A stretch of 42,831 bases of DNA, from positions 7,027 through 49,857 of the forward strand of contig JAPYUT010000016.1 in assembly GCA_029940475.1 (NCBI GenBank), read 5' to 3'. This DNA comes from Verrucomicrobiales bacterium. GTDB taxonomy: Bacteria; Verrucomicrobiota; Verrucomicrobiia; Verrucomicrobiales; DEV007. How positions within the stretch are numbered: the first letter of the stretch is position 1; every line of letters starts with the position of its first letter. The notes under the pieces are model-generated. The model did not search any database. It had not been told where the DNA came from and was given only the letters and a program-made list of their open reading frames with translations. Shown piece by piece: positions 7,799-16,584 of the stretch. The translations under genes and the position numbers were made by a program.

Positions 7799-8931
7799 TG
7801 GCGCAGAGGATTTACATGATCGCCGGCGAGGCCAGTGGCGACACACACGGAGCGGGCTTGATGGCCGCACTGCTGGACTGCGATCCGGGGATCAGGTTCG
7901 CCGGGCTTGGCGGCACTGCGATGAACGGGCTTTCCGGCGGGGTGCGTGACTGGACCGGTGAGGCAGCGGTGGTCGGGCTATGGGAGGTATTGAAAAAATA
8001 CCGTTATTTCAGGGCGCAGTTTAATCGCACCATTGATGAACTTGAGGATTTTGCCCCGGATATACTGGTGCTGGTGGATTATCCCGGCTTTAACCTGCGT
8101 TTGGCGGCCGAGGCCAGGAAGCGCGGCATTAAGACCAGGATTGTACAATATATTAGCCCCCAGGTCTGGGCCTGGAAACGCGGGCGCATTTCCCGCATGG
8201 CAAAAATCCTGGATCGCATGCTGTGCCTTTTTCCCTTCGAGGTGCCACTTTACCGTAATTCCGGACTCGATGCGCGCTTCGTCGGTCACCCGATAGCGGA
8301 GCAACTTGCGGGCCTGCGCGGAACTTGTGAGCGCGATGAGCAAGTGGTGGCGCTTCTCCCGGGCAGCAGGCAGCGGGAGGTGGAGAAAATTTTCCCGGTG
8401 ATGCTGGGCGCGGCGGCTGAGATGCTCAAGCTCAAGCCGGGGCTTCGCTTTGCTTCCGCTGCTGCGGGCGGGGAACTTGCCGGCCGGATGCAAACGATGG
8501 CATCAGCACACGGGGTTGATTGTCCCGTGGGTGTCGGCAATGCCCATGAGTTGATGGCGACTGCCTGTTGTGCTGCGGTGGCTTCAGGCACGGCAACCCT
8601 GGAATCGGCTTTCCTCGGTTTGCCCTATTGCCTTGTCTACCGGGTTTCCTGGCCGACCTACCATGTTGCCCGCGCGTTGATGGCGGTGGATTACCTAGGC
8701 ATGGCCAACCTGCTTGCCGGGCGTGAGCTGGTTCGTGAGTTCCTGCAGGGTGACGCGGTTGCCGGAAGAGTGTCAGCGGAGTTGCTGCGGTTGAGCGAGT
8801 CAGAGGAAGCGCGCGAGAAACTCGGCAGGGAACTGCAGGCGGTGACAGCACCGCTGGCTGAGCTTGGAGCTTATCAGCGTGCCGCTGTCGCGACCCTGGA
8901 GGAAAGTCCCGCTGGAGAGAAATCTGTGTGA
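7798..8931 (+). CDS. lpxB: Lipid-A-disaccharide synthase
   Basis: A 377-residue GT19 glycosyltransferase. It joins UDP-2,3-diacylglucosamine and lipid X to form the lipid A disaccharide at the cytoplasmic face of the inner membrane. Motifs visible are IAGEASGDTHGAGLMAAL at the N-terminus, the ISPQVWAWKRGRI segment, LLPGSRQREVEKIFPV, and ASGTATLESAFLGLPYCLVYR near the C-terminal nucleotide site. The ATG at 7798 overlaps the TGA of the Gfo/Idh gene; a GTG three bases earlier is an alternative. It uses the lipid X that LpxI makes two genes upstream. Its stop lies five bases before the next gene's start. Confidence 0.95.
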   Translation: MAQRIYMIAGEASGDTHGAGLMAALLDCDPGIRFAGLGGTAMNGLSGGVRDWTGEAAVVGLWEVLKKYRYFRAQFNRTIDELEDFAPDILVLVDYPGFNLRLAAEARKRGIKTRIVQYISPQVWAWKRGRISRMAKILDRMLCLFPFEVPLYRNSGLDARFVGHPIAEQLAGLRGTCERDEQVVALLPGSRQREVEKIFPVMLGAAAEMLKLKPGLRFASAAAGGELAGRMQTMASAHGVDCPVGVGNAHELMATACCAAVASGTATLESAFLGLPYCLVYRVSWPTYHVARALMAVDYLGMANLLAGRELVREFLQGDAVAGRVSAELLRLSESEEAREKLGRELQAVTAPLAELGAYQRAAVATLEESPAGEKSV

Positions 8932-8935
8932 TGTC

Positions 8936-9952
8936 ATGACCCAGTCTACCGTGATCAAGGCAGCACTGGTCGGTGTCCCGGCGGGCATGCTGATTATCGG
9001 CATGGTGTCATTGCTTTTTTTTGGCAAGGTCCCCGATGCCGGGGTGTCCAAAGCAGACCGGGTCAGCGGATTTTTGCGCGCCCCCGTGAGTGAGGGTGCC
9101 CTGCGCCGGTGGATTAAGCGCCTGTCTGTTGATATCGGGGCACGACCGGGCGGAGATGTCAAAAAATCCCGGATCACCGCCAAGTGGATTGAATCCGAGC
9201 TGAGTGAGGAAAACATGGGATATCGGCCCGCGGTAAGGGTTTTTGAAGTGGGTGAGGTGGCGTATCGAAATGTTGAGGCGGAACTGTCGGGAACATCCAG
9301 GGCTGGTGAAATCGTGGTGGTCGGGGCTCATTATGATTCCGTGGCCGATTGCCCGGGAGCAAACGACAACGGCAGCGGGGTGGCAGCGATGCTTGCCATC
9401 GCGCAGGCTTTCACGGGGACCGAGAACATGCGCACATTGCGCTTCGTCGCGTTTGCCAATGAAGAGCCTCCGTATTTTCGTACTGATGCCATGGGCAGCC
9501 TGGTCTATGCGAGGGACTGCAGGAGGCGCGGGGAGGACATTGTCGGCATGATCAGCCTTGAATCACTTGGTTGCTATTCCGATGAGGAAAACAGCCAGCG
9601 TTTTCCCCCGGGCCTGCGAAAATTTTACCCTGATACCGGAAACTTTGTCGGCATTATCGGTGATCAGAACTCCAAGGAACTGGTCGAGATGTTTTACCGG
9701 AGTTTTCGCCGCGTTTCAGATTTCCCGGCACAGAAGGCAGCCCTGCCGCCTGAGATTCCCGGTATCGGCTGGTCAGACCACTGGTCGTTCTGGCAGTGTG
9801 GTTATCCGGCCCTGATGGTCACGGACACGGCAACCTACCGCTATGCGCATTATCACAAGCCTTCCGATACCCCGGACAAGATTGACTTTACCCGTTACAC
9901 CCTGGTGGTGCAGGCCCTGGTGGGTGCGGTAAAGCATCTGGTGAATCCCTGA
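8936..9952 (+). CDS. M28-family zinc peptidase, membrane-anchored
   Basis: A 338-residue protein with one N-terminal hydrophobic segment (about residues 8-30) acting as anchor or uncleaved signal, so the catalytic domain is predicted outside the cytoplasm. Two-zinc M28 motifs are present: VVGAHYDSV with the first His-Asp, GANDNGSGVAAML with the bridging Asp, FANEEPP with the catalytic Glu pair, SLESLGCYSDEE, and the late TYRYAHYHKPSDTPDKID His. Such enzymes are aminopeptidases or glutaminyl-cyclase relatives. The ATG at 8936 is five bases after lpxB, so it is probably co-transcribed with the lipid A genes, although no shared function is evident. It converges on the next gene with only nine bases between. 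Confidence 0.87.
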   Translation: MTQSTVIKAALVGVPAGMLIIGMVSLLFFGKVPDAGVSKADRVSGFLRAPVSEGALRRWIKRLSVDIGARPGGDVKKSRITAKWIESELSEENMGYRPAVRVFEVGEVAYRNVEAELSGTSRAGEIVVVGAHYDSVADCPGANDNGSGVAAMLAIAQAFTGTENMRTLRFVAFANEEPPYFRTDAMGSLVYARDCRRRGEDIVGMISLESLGCYSDEENSQRFPPGLRKFYPDTGNFVGIIGDQNSKELVEMFYRSFRRVSDFPAQKAALPPEIPGIGWSDHWSFWQCGYPALMVTDTATYRYAHYHKPSDTPDKIDFTRYTLVVQALVGAVKHLVNP

Positions 9953-9961
9953 TGGGCGGGC

Positions 9962-10861
9962 TCAGCTGTCTCCACGCACAATGACTTTAAATCGCCCGGG
10001 GTCGGTCTTTACCCCCGAGTGGTAGATGCGCTTTAATGGTGCATCGGGCTGTGCGGTCTGCCGGTAAATGCTGAATTCGAAATGGTGTTCCTTAGGTTCT
10101 TTCCCGGGGGTTTCCGGTTGTTTCGGCAGTGGCTTGGTCTCGACAAAGATCGGGTTAATGCCGGCTTTAAGGCCGCCAATGATCAATCCCCTATGGACAT
10201 TGTTAATGACGAAATGTTCTGAACGCTCGGCGATACTCGCCTGTGTTTCGTAACCGATGGATACGATCTCAATATACCCGACAATTTCCGGCAGGGGACA
10301 GAGTTTTGGCAGCGGGGGAACCTTGCCGGGGGGCGCAAAATGCGCAGCGTCGAGAAAGGAGTAATCCCCCTTCCCGGCAGCAGCTGCAATCTCCTCTGCC
10401 CCGTCGAGGCCCATGAAGCGCGAGGTGCTGAATTTCCATCCGCTTTTTTCCCTGATGAACATCAGGAAAAGCAGGCCCTCGGGTATGTCAGCATCCTCTT
10501 CCACCCCGAAATCCGGATTACCGAAATAAACCAGCTGGCCGGTAACGCCCTTGATCATCGTCCGGGCAAGTTTCATGTCACTGACATCGGGCGGGCTGAC
10601 CGGGCTTTCAAACAATGCCCCAGGCCAGCGTTTCTTCTGCGAGACGATCATGTTTCGGATGCCGATCTGCCGGTATCTGGCGGTGGTTTCCTCCCAGAGT
10701 TTACGGTCTTCCTCCAGCATTGCCTGCGACCATTTCCTGAACACGTCCTGCAACTCATTGCTGAGATTCTTGGTTGCAGGATCTGCGGCATGGACAGGGC
10801 ATGTGCCGCAGGCGAGAACCAGGGAGGTGGTCACAAACAGGAGGGTTGATGGATACCGCAT
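9962..10861 (-). CDS. Exported protein of unknown function
   Basis: I do not recognise a family for this 299-residue protein. It begins with a clear Sec signal (residues 1-25, ending CPVHA before ADPATK). The mature part starts with a charged helical stretch (KWSQAMLEEDRKLWEETTARYRQ, about residues 44-66; the quoted positions are approximate) and continues as mixed alpha/beta sequence. A Pro-rich, Lys-rich segment (KPLPKQPETPGKEPKEHH) sits near residue 250 and the C-terminus looks beta-rich. It is predicted periplasmic or surface-exposed. The start lies two bases after the OppF-like stop on the same strand, so it may be the last member of the opp transcript. Confidence 0.75.
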   Translation of the reverse strand: MRYPSTLLFVTTSLVLACGTCPVHAADPATKNLSNELQDVFRKWSQAMLEEDRKLWEETTARYRQIGIRNMIVSQKKRWPGALFESPVSPPDVSDMKLARTMIKGVTGQLVYFGNPDFGVEEDADIPEGLLFLMFIREKSGWKFSTSRFMGLDGAEEIAAAAGKGDYSFLDAAHFAPPGKVPPLPKLCPLPEIVGYIEIVSIGYETQASIAERSEHFVINNVHRGLIIGGLKAGINPIFVETKPLPKQPETPGKEPKEHHFEFSIYRQTAQPDAPLKRIYHSGVKTDPGRFKVIVRGDS

Positions 10862-10863
10862 AA

Positions 10864-11643
10864 TCAGGCCGTGTCGCGGATTTTCGGGATCGAAGCAAGC
10901 AGTTCCCTGGTGTAACCGTGACGTGGATTTTTCATGAGTTGCTCACTTTCCCCGAGCTCGACAATCTTCCCGAAATGCATCACCGCGATACGGTCTGCAA
11001 TATAGCGCACCACGCTGAGGTCGTGCGAGATGAAGATCATGGTGAGGTTAAGTTCAGCCACCAGGCCATTGAGCAGGTTGAGGATCTGCGACTGGATGGA
11101 GACGTCGAGCGCGGACACCGGTTCATCGGCAATGATGAGCTTCGGCTGTGGTGCCAGGGCGCGGGCGATGGCGATGCGTTGCCTCTGCCCGCCTGAGAAC
11201 TCATGCGGGTAGTTGCGGATATAGCGCCAGTCAAGGCCGACGCGTTCCATTAATTCTGCAATTGCATGGTTGAGATCACTGCCCGCTAATTTCGGTTGCC
11301 GGGTACGCAGTGCTTCCGCGAGCGTGGAGAACACGGTCATGCGCGGGTTGAGCGAGGCGTAGGGATCCTGAAAGATCATCTGGAAGTCAAGGCGACGGTG
11401 GCGCACTTCCGAGGCACTCAGCGAAGTGAGTTCCTCGCCGTTGAGGATGACCTGTCCCCCGGTAGGGGCAATGAGCTGCATTACCGTGCGCGACAGGGTG
11501 GACTTGCCGCATCCGGACTCTCCGACCAGGCCGAGGATCTCGCCCTGATGGATATCCAGGCTGACGCCGTCGACGGCCTTGATGGGGTCAGCGTTCTTGA
11601 CGGGAAAATGGGTCTTAAGGTCGATAATCTGCAGGTAAGGCAT
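10864..11643 (-). CDS. oppF: Oligopeptide ABC transporter ATP-binding protein, OppF/DppF type (short form)
   Basis: A 259-residue ABC ATPase with Walker A GESGCGKS (about residues 41-48), Q-loop MIFQDPYASLNPR, signature EFSGGQRQRIAIARAL, Walker B LIIADEPVSALD and a switch His in IFISHDLSVV. It would power inner-membrane peptide import with the OppD-like partner upstream. It stops soon after NPRHGYTRELLASIPKIRD and lacks the C-terminal extension with PGxxP and cysteines found in most OppF/DppF proteins and in the equivalent gene at 22605. The ATG at 11643 fits the family start; a TTG at 11652 is in frame. Confidence 0.93.
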   Translation of the reverse strand: MPYLQIIDLKTHFPVKNADPIKAVDGVSLDIHQGEILGLVGESGCGKSTLSRTVMQLIAPTGGQVILNGEELTSLSASEVRHRRLDFQMIFQDPYASLNPRMTVFSTLAEALRTRQPKLAGSDLNHAIAELMERVGLDWRYIRNYPHEFSGGQRQRIAIARALAPQPKLIIADEPVSALDVSIQSQILNLLNGLVAELNLTMIFISHDLSVVRYIADRIAVMHFGKIVELGESEQLMKNPRHGYTRELLASIPKIRDTA

Positions 11644-11656
11644 GCGGGTCAATTCG

Positions 11657-12631
11657 TTATGCGAGGCAACCGGGGCAGTCCTGCACCCAGTGGCCTGCTC
11701 CGGTATCCTTCAGCACCGGTCGATGATTTGGCAGGCACTTGGCGGAATCCCCGAGCTCGTTGCGCGGGCGGAATGCGCAGCCGTTAATGGGTTGCGAGAC
11801 ATCCGGGGGTAACCCCGGGATGGTGTAGAGCTCCTCACCCTTGGCGTGCAGTGCCGGGATCGACTTCAGAAGTGCCCGAGTGTAGGCGTGGCGCGGGTTC
11901 TTAAAGAGCTCCTCGGCTCCGGCGCGCTCAACGATGTTCCCGGCATACATCACGTTGATCTCGTCACAGACCTCGGAAATCACCGCCAGGTCGTGGGTGA
12001 TGAAGAGCACCGCGGTGCCCAGTTCCCGCTGGCGCTCCTTGATGAGGTCGAGGATTTGTTTCTGGATCGTGACATCCAGCGCGGTGGTGGGTTCATCAGC
12101 GATGAGGATCTCAGGATTTGTGATCAGTGCCATGGCAATCATCACCCTCTGGCGCATGCCGCCGGAGAATTCATGAGGATACATCTGGATGCGTTTCTCG
12201 GGCTCAGCAATGCCCACTTCTCCCAGTGCCCTGATCGCGTGTTTCAGTGCCCTTTTCCTGTCCATTCCCATGTGCAGGCGCAGCGGCTCGGTGATCTGGG
12301 TTGCGATGCGCAGGTAAGGGTTGAGTGAAGTCATCGGGTCCTGGAAGATCATGCTGATGCGCTTGCCGCGGATCTGGCACAGTTTCTTTTCCCCGCAGTT
12401 GAGCAGGTCGGTGGAACCAAAGATGGCGCTACCACTCTCAATTTTTCCCGGTGGCATCGGGATCAGGCCCAGCAGCGAGTAGCAGGTCACTGACTTTCCT
12501 GAACCGGACTCGCCGACAATTCCCACGGTCTGCCCCTTCTCCAGGGAGAAGGAGACCCCGTCAACAGCCCGCACAATGCCATTGCGGGTGTGGAAGTGGG
12601 TCTTCAGGTCGGTGACTTCGAGCAGTGGCAT
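11657..12631 (-). CDS. oppD: Oligopeptide ABC transporter ATP-binding protein, OppD/DppD type
   Basis: A 324-residue ABC ATPase. Walker A is GESGSGKS (about residues 40-47), the Q-loop [15 protein letters not shown], the signature [16 protein letters not shown] and the Walker [14 protein letters not shown]. The C-terminal oligopeptide-transporter extension is complete: [17 protein letters not shown] followed by cysteines at KCL and DCPGC, the set that carries an iron-sulfur cluster in some DppD proteins. It pairs with the shorter OppF-like ATPase 13 bases downstream and follows the OppC-like permease by 24 bases. Confidence 0.94.
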   Translation of the reverse strand: MPLLEVTDLKTHFHTRNGIVRAVDGVSFSLEKGQTVGIVGESGSGKSVTCYSLLGLIPMPPGKIESGSAIFGSTDLLNCGEKKLCQIRGKRISMIFQDPMTSLNPYLRIATQITEPLRLHMGMDRKRALKHAIRALGEVGIAEPEKRIQMYPHEFSGGMRQRVMIAMALITNPEILIADEPTTALDVTIQKQILDLIKERQRELGTAVLFITHDLAVISEVCDEINVMYAGNIVERAGAEELFKNPRHAYTRALLKSIPALHAKGEELYTIPGLPPDVSQPINGCAFRPRNELGDSAKCLPNHRPVLKDTGAGHWVQDCPGCLA

Positions 12632-12655
12632 GTGAATTAATCAGGAGAGTCTTTG

Positions 12656-13618
12656 CTAGTCCTTGGAGGCACGCACATCAAGGGCATCACGTAACCCGTC
12701 CCCGAGGAAATTCAGGGCGAAGAGTGTCAGTGAGAAGAAGATGCCGGGAAGGATCAGCAATTGCGGGTTGGTTTCGAGGTAATTAGCGCCCTCCTTGATG
12801 AGGATTCCCCAGGAGCTGTTTGGCGATTCCACGCCGAGACCCAGGTAGGAAAGGGTGGCTTCATACATGATAAACCCGGGCACGGTGAGGGTGGCATAGA
12901 CCACGGTCGGGCCGAGGGTGTTGGGAATAATGTGGCGGAAGAGGATACGCAAATTGGAAAGGCCGAGTGAAGTTGCCGCCTCGACAAATTCCCGCTCCTT
13001 CAGGCTTAGTACCTGGGCACGCACGATGCGTGCCAGTGTCAGCCAGCCGAACAGGCCGAGGGCAAAGAAGAGCGGCAGGACATTGGTTGCCCTGTTGGTG
13101 AAATCCTTGTTCCATCCCCAGTGCTCAACGATCCATTTCGAGGTGGTGCCCGACCACTCAGAGAGGACAGCCTGCAGGACGATCACCACCATGAGGAAGG
13201 GAATGGAGAGCAGGGTGTCGACGATGCGCATCATGATGGTATCGACCCGTCCGCCGTAGAAGCCGGAGATGGCGCCGTAGGTGACACCAATGGTCACGGC
13301 GACAAAGGTCGCGACCAGGCCGACGAGGATGGATATTTGTCCGCCGTAGAGGATGCGGGAAAACAGGTCCCGTCCCATGGCGTCAGTTCCTAGCCAGTGT
13401 TCACCGGAGGGGGAGGCGAACTTGTTGGTCAAATCCTGCTGGATTGGATCCTTGCAGAACCATGCAAACCCGAAGCACAACAGGCAGGTGATGATGAAGA
13501 CAACCAGGCTGACAATGGCGATCTTGTTCTTGCCCATGCGCAGCCAGGCATCGCGCCACAGTGAGGAACCGCGCTCTATTTCTTCGCTTGCAGCGTCTTG
13601 AGTTCGGGTAGCCATCAT
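12656..13618 (-). CDS. oppC: Oligopeptide ABC transporter permease, OppC/DppC type
   Basis: A 320-residue inner-membrane permease with a cytoplasmic N-terminal segment, a first membrane helix (about residues 34-56) and five more in the C-terminal BPD domain. Diagnostic stretches are HWLGTDAMGRDLFSRILYGG after the first periplasmic loop, the EAATSLGLSNLRILFRHIIPN coupling helix that contacts the ATPases (EAA motif), and the LSYLGLGVESPNSSWG C-terminal segment. The ATG at 13618 directly abuts the oppB stop codon (13619-13621); a second ATG lies at 13615. Confidence 0.94.
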   Translation of the reverse strand: MMATRTQDAASEEIERGSSLWRDAWLRMGKNKIAIVSLVVFIITCLLCFGFAWFCKDPIQQDLTNKFASPSGEHWLGTDAMGRDLFSRILYGGQISILVGLVATFVAVTIGVTYGAISGFYGGRVDTIMMRIVDTLLSIPFLMVVIVLQAVLSEWSGTTSKWIVEHWGWNKDFTNRATNVLPLFFALGLFGWLTLARIVRAQVLSLKEREFVEAATSLGLSNLRILFRHIIPNTLGPTVVYATLTVPGFIMYEATLSYLGLGVESPNSSWGILIKEGANYLETNPQLLILPGIFFSLTLFALNFLGDGLRDALDVRASKD

Positions 13619-14554
13619 TTATTTGGCGGCATTACCGGCTATGCGCACGCGCGGGTCAAGGATACCGGTGAGGATGTCGGCGGCGAGGTTCATGATGACG
13701 ATCAGGAAGCCGAAGAAGAGGGCTACCCCCAAAAGCAGGAACTCATCACGGGCGATGACGGCATTGACAAAGTGCTGTCCCATGCCCGGCACCTGGAAGA
13801 TGGTCTCGACGATGAATGAGCCGCTGATGAGGGCGGCAAAGGCCGGTCCGATGAAGGCGACGGACGGTAGGATTCCTCCCCGCAGCGCGTGGCGCGTGAT
13901 CACCTTGCTGGGTGGGATTCCCTTGGCATGTGCGGTGCGGATGTAGTCCTGGGAGAGAATCTCGAGCATTCCGCCGCGGGTCAGGCGGGCAAGGTAGGCC
14001 GCGGTTGAGAGTCCAAGTGTAATGGCCGGCAGCAGGATATCCTGTGGGTCGCCCCAGCCGGCGACCTTGATGGCGGAGAGTTTGGCGGCAATGAAGATCT
14101 GCAACAGGGGGCCGATGGTGAATGCCGGCACACAGATGCCGATCATGGCAACCGCCATGGTGCCCCAGTCCACCCAGCTGTTCCTGCGTACTGCGGAGAT
14201 CACGCCAATCGGCACACCGATACATATGGCGATGCCAAGGGCGCTCAACCCGAGGACGACCGATACCTTGAAGGACTGGGAGATGATGTCCTTGACCGGG
14301 CGCCCCTTGCTGGTGGAAATCGCCAACGAGCCCTTGGTGATGATGTTCTTCGGGTAGATAAAATACTGGTGCAGCAGTGGTTTATCCAGCCCGTAAAGGG
14401 CACGCTGGTATGCCTTGGATTCCTCGGAGAGGTTTTTCTCCGTGGTGAAGGGTTCGCCCGGCATGGCCTTGGCCAGGAAGAAGGTAATCGTGTAGAGGGC
14501 GAAGAGGACAAACAGGCCCTGGAGTAAGCGGCTGGCAATGAAACGGAGCATCAA
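13619..14554 (-). CDS. oppB: Oligopeptide ABC transporter permease, OppB/DppB type
   Basis: A 311-residue permease of normal family length. The first helix (about residues 8-29) is followed by AKAMPGEPF and the YGLDKPLLHQYFIY periplasmic stretch, then the membrane core with VVLGLSALGIAICIGVPIGV. The EAA-type coupling segment is YIRTAHAKGIPPSKVITRHA, and the protein ends with DILTGILDPRVRI as usual for the family. The ATG overlaps the oppA stop by four bases (14551-14554), indicating translational coupling. Confidence 0.94.
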   Translation of the reverse strand: MMLRFIASRLLQGLFVLFALYTITFFLAKAMPGEPFTTEKNLSEESKAYQRALYGLDKPLLHQYFIYPKNIITKGSLAISTSKGRPVKDIISQSFKVSVVLGLSALGIAICIGVPIGVISAVRRNSWVDWGTMAVAMIGICVPAFTIGPLLQIFIAAKLSAIKVAGWGDPQDILLPAITLGLSTAAYLARLTRGGMLEILSQDYIRTAHAKGIPPSKVITRHALRGGILPSVAFIGPAFAALISGSFIVETIFQVPGMGQHFVNAVIARDEFLLLGVALFFGFLIVIMNLAADILTGILDPRVRIAGNAAK

Positions 14555-16452
14555 CGTGAGGTCGCCGGTGGCGAAGGATCGGGGTTTCGTTCAAGCCGGA
14601 GGAACTTGTAGGGATGGTTGTCCAGGATCAGCGGATCCCAGCCCTTGACATCAGGGTGGATGAGGTAGTTGCGCGTATACCAATAGAGGGGCAGAATCGG
14701 TGTCTCGGAGAGGAACAGTGCCTCGGCTTCCTCCAGTACCCGGTAGCGCGCCTGCGGGTCGCCGGTGTTGCCGGCTTTTTTAAGGAGGACCTCAAACTGC
14801 TCATTGTGCCAGCCGGTGCGGTTGTTACCGCCGTCCTTCATCCACATGTCCAGGAACGTCAGCGGATCCATGTAGTCGCCGATCCAGCCTCCTGCCGCCA
14901 GGCCGTAATCCTTCTCGAACATGGTGGTGATGTAGGAGGTCCATTCCATTTGCCTGATCCTGATGCTCACCCCGAGGTTATCCTTCCACATCGCCTGCAG
15001 TGCTTCCGCATTGGCCTTGGAGGTTTCCTTGTCGGTGGTGAGGAACTCAATCTCGGGGAGCCCCTTTCCACCGGGATAGCCGGCCTCGGCGAGCAGCTTG
15101 CGTGCTCCCTCCGGGTCAAAGCCGATCGTGGTGGCAGGGCGGTAATCCCCGAATGGCGGCACCAGTCCCCCGGCCGGTTTCTGGCCGCCCTTGAGCACGT
15201 TCTTGATCAGCGACTGCTGGTCGATTGCCTTGGAAAAGGCAATCCGCACGCGCGGGTCGGTAAAGGGCTCCCGGGTGACATTGGCACGGATAAAGTAGGT
15301 GCCGAGGTAGAGTTCATTGCGGACCTGGTCGGGATAACGCTCACGGGCATATTCAATCAACTCAGGCGCGAGCGTGTAGGTGATGTGCATCTGCCCGTCA
15401 AAATACATCCGGTCCTCGGTGTAGAGGTTTGAGATCGGCAGGTAGCGGATGCCGTTGATGCCGACATTGCCCTTATCCCAGTAGAGAGGGTTGCGTTCAA
15501 CCTGGATGTGGTCATTGAATTGCCAGGAGGTGAGAATGAAGGCGCCGTTGCTTTCAATGTTCTCGGGCTTGGTCCACGCGGTAAAGCGGTCACCGATCTT
15601 TCCGTGATCGATTATTTTGTGCCTGGGAACCGGGAACCAGGTATAATGCTTGGTGATCTCCGGCAGGAAGGCGATGGGTGAGTTGAGCTTTACCTTCAGG
15701 GTGTGGGGATCGGGTGCCGTGGCACCGAAATCAATCAGGTCCCACAGGTTCTTGCCGCTGTTTGCAAATTCCAGGTTTTTTTCGATCAGGATTTCGCGCA
15801 CATCCCGGCTGACATCCTCCGGCCACTGGAAAAGCCCGGGATCTGATTTCAGTTCCTCGATCTGTTGTGCAGCGAGGTGGTCGAGTCCTTTCCGGTTGAA
15901 TTCGGTTTCCCCCTCTTCATTCGGGCCAAAGTCGACCTTTTTCAGCGTGTTCCAGTCAACCGGGAAAGACGGGTCATTGCGGCAGTTCAGATAGGAGCGC
16001 TGGGACTTGTGATAGGGCTCGGCGTCCCTGATGTAGTAGAGCATGAAGGAATAGTCCGAGGCCAGTGCCGGGGTCAGGATGCGGCGGAAGGCAAACAGAA
16101 AATCCGCAGCCGTGAGCGGTTTGCCGTCTGACCATGTAGCATCCTTACGCAGCTCGAAGATCCATTCATCGGGTTTTTGCGGGTCGGTGGGATACCATTT
16201 TTCAGCCATTCCAGGCAGTGCAACACCGTCCTTTGAGGGGTGGGCGACCACCAGTCCCTCGAAAAGTGCGCTGATGATGTTGCTCTCAAGCACCCCGCTG
16301 ACGATATGCGGGTCCAGGCCCTTTGGCTCCGAGGTGTTGCCCATGATCAGTATACCATTACCGGTGGCACGATCGACTGCGGTCTCACCCTCTTTGCACG
16401 CTGTTGCCAACAGGGCGGCTGCCAGTAGGCAAAGGACATTGATGATACGCAT
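14551..16452 (-). CDS. oppA: Peptide-binding lipoprotein, SBP family 5 (OppA-like)
   Basis: A 633-residue solute-binding protein. Starting at the ATG at 16452 it has a lipoprotein signal, MRIINVLCLLAAALLATAC, with the Cys at residue 19. A mature OppA-like core follows: GNTSEPKGLDPHIVSGVLES, the WSDGKPLTAADFLFAFRRIL motif typical of SBP family 5, and the LILDNHPYKFLRL end. Compared with OppA there is about 90 extra residues between YHKSQRSYLNCRN and GATAPDPHTLKVKL. It would capture peptides in the periplasm and hand them to OppBC. An in-frame ATG at 16488 gives a longer N-terminus with no signal at its start and is less likely. It is the first gene of the leftward operon. Confidence 0.93.
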   Translation of the reverse strand: MRIINVLCLLAAALLATACKEGETAVDRATGNGILIMGNTSEPKGLDPHIVSGVLESNIISALFEGLVVAHPSKDGVALPGMAEKWYPTDPQKPDEWIFELRKDATWSDGKPLTAADFLFAFRRILTPALASDYSFMLYYIRDAEPYHKSQRSYLNCRNDPSFPVDWNTLKKVDFGPNEEGETEFNRKGLDHLAAQQIEELKSDPGLFQWPEDVSRDVREILIEKNLEFANSGKNLWDLIDFGATAPDPHTLKVKLNSPIAFLPEITKHYTWFPVPRHKIIDHGKIGDRFTAWTKPENIESNGAFILTSWQFNDHIQVERNPLYWDKGNVGINGIRYLPISNLYTEDRMYFDGQMHITYTLAPELIEYARERYPDQVRNELYLGTYFIRANVTREPFTDPRVRIAFSKAIDQQSLIKNVLKGGQKPAGGLVPPFGDYRPATTIGFDPEGARKLLAEAGYPGGKGLPEIEFLTTDKETSKANAEALQAMWKDNLGVSIRIRQMEWTSYITTMFEKDYGLAAGGWIGDYMDPLTFLDMWMKDGGNNRTGWHNEQFEVLLKKAGNTGDPQARYRVLEEAEALFLSETPILPLYWYTRNYLIHPDVKGWDPLILDNHPYKFLRLERNPDPSPPATSR

Positions 16453-16488
16453 TGGCGGGACTTTGAACCGGGTTGGACGGCAGGTCAC

Positions 16489-16584
16489 GTGTATTTCTTC
16501 ATTCCGTGAAAAAGATACCTGCTTATAATAAATAGGTTGATCGCCTTTGTGGCATCTCTAGGATGTTTTCCACCTGCTATACGG
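16489..16584. promoter_or_regulatory. Divergent promoter region between the two peptide-importer operons
   Basis: About 130 bases separate the divergent starts of oppA (16452, minus) and yejB (16585, plus). A perfect TATAAT is present on the plus strand at 16524-16529, and the same AT-rich block reads TATTAT on the minus strand. No good -35 is visible at 16-18 bases on either side, so an activator may be needed. Shared control of both importers from this block is an inference. Confidence 0.4.
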
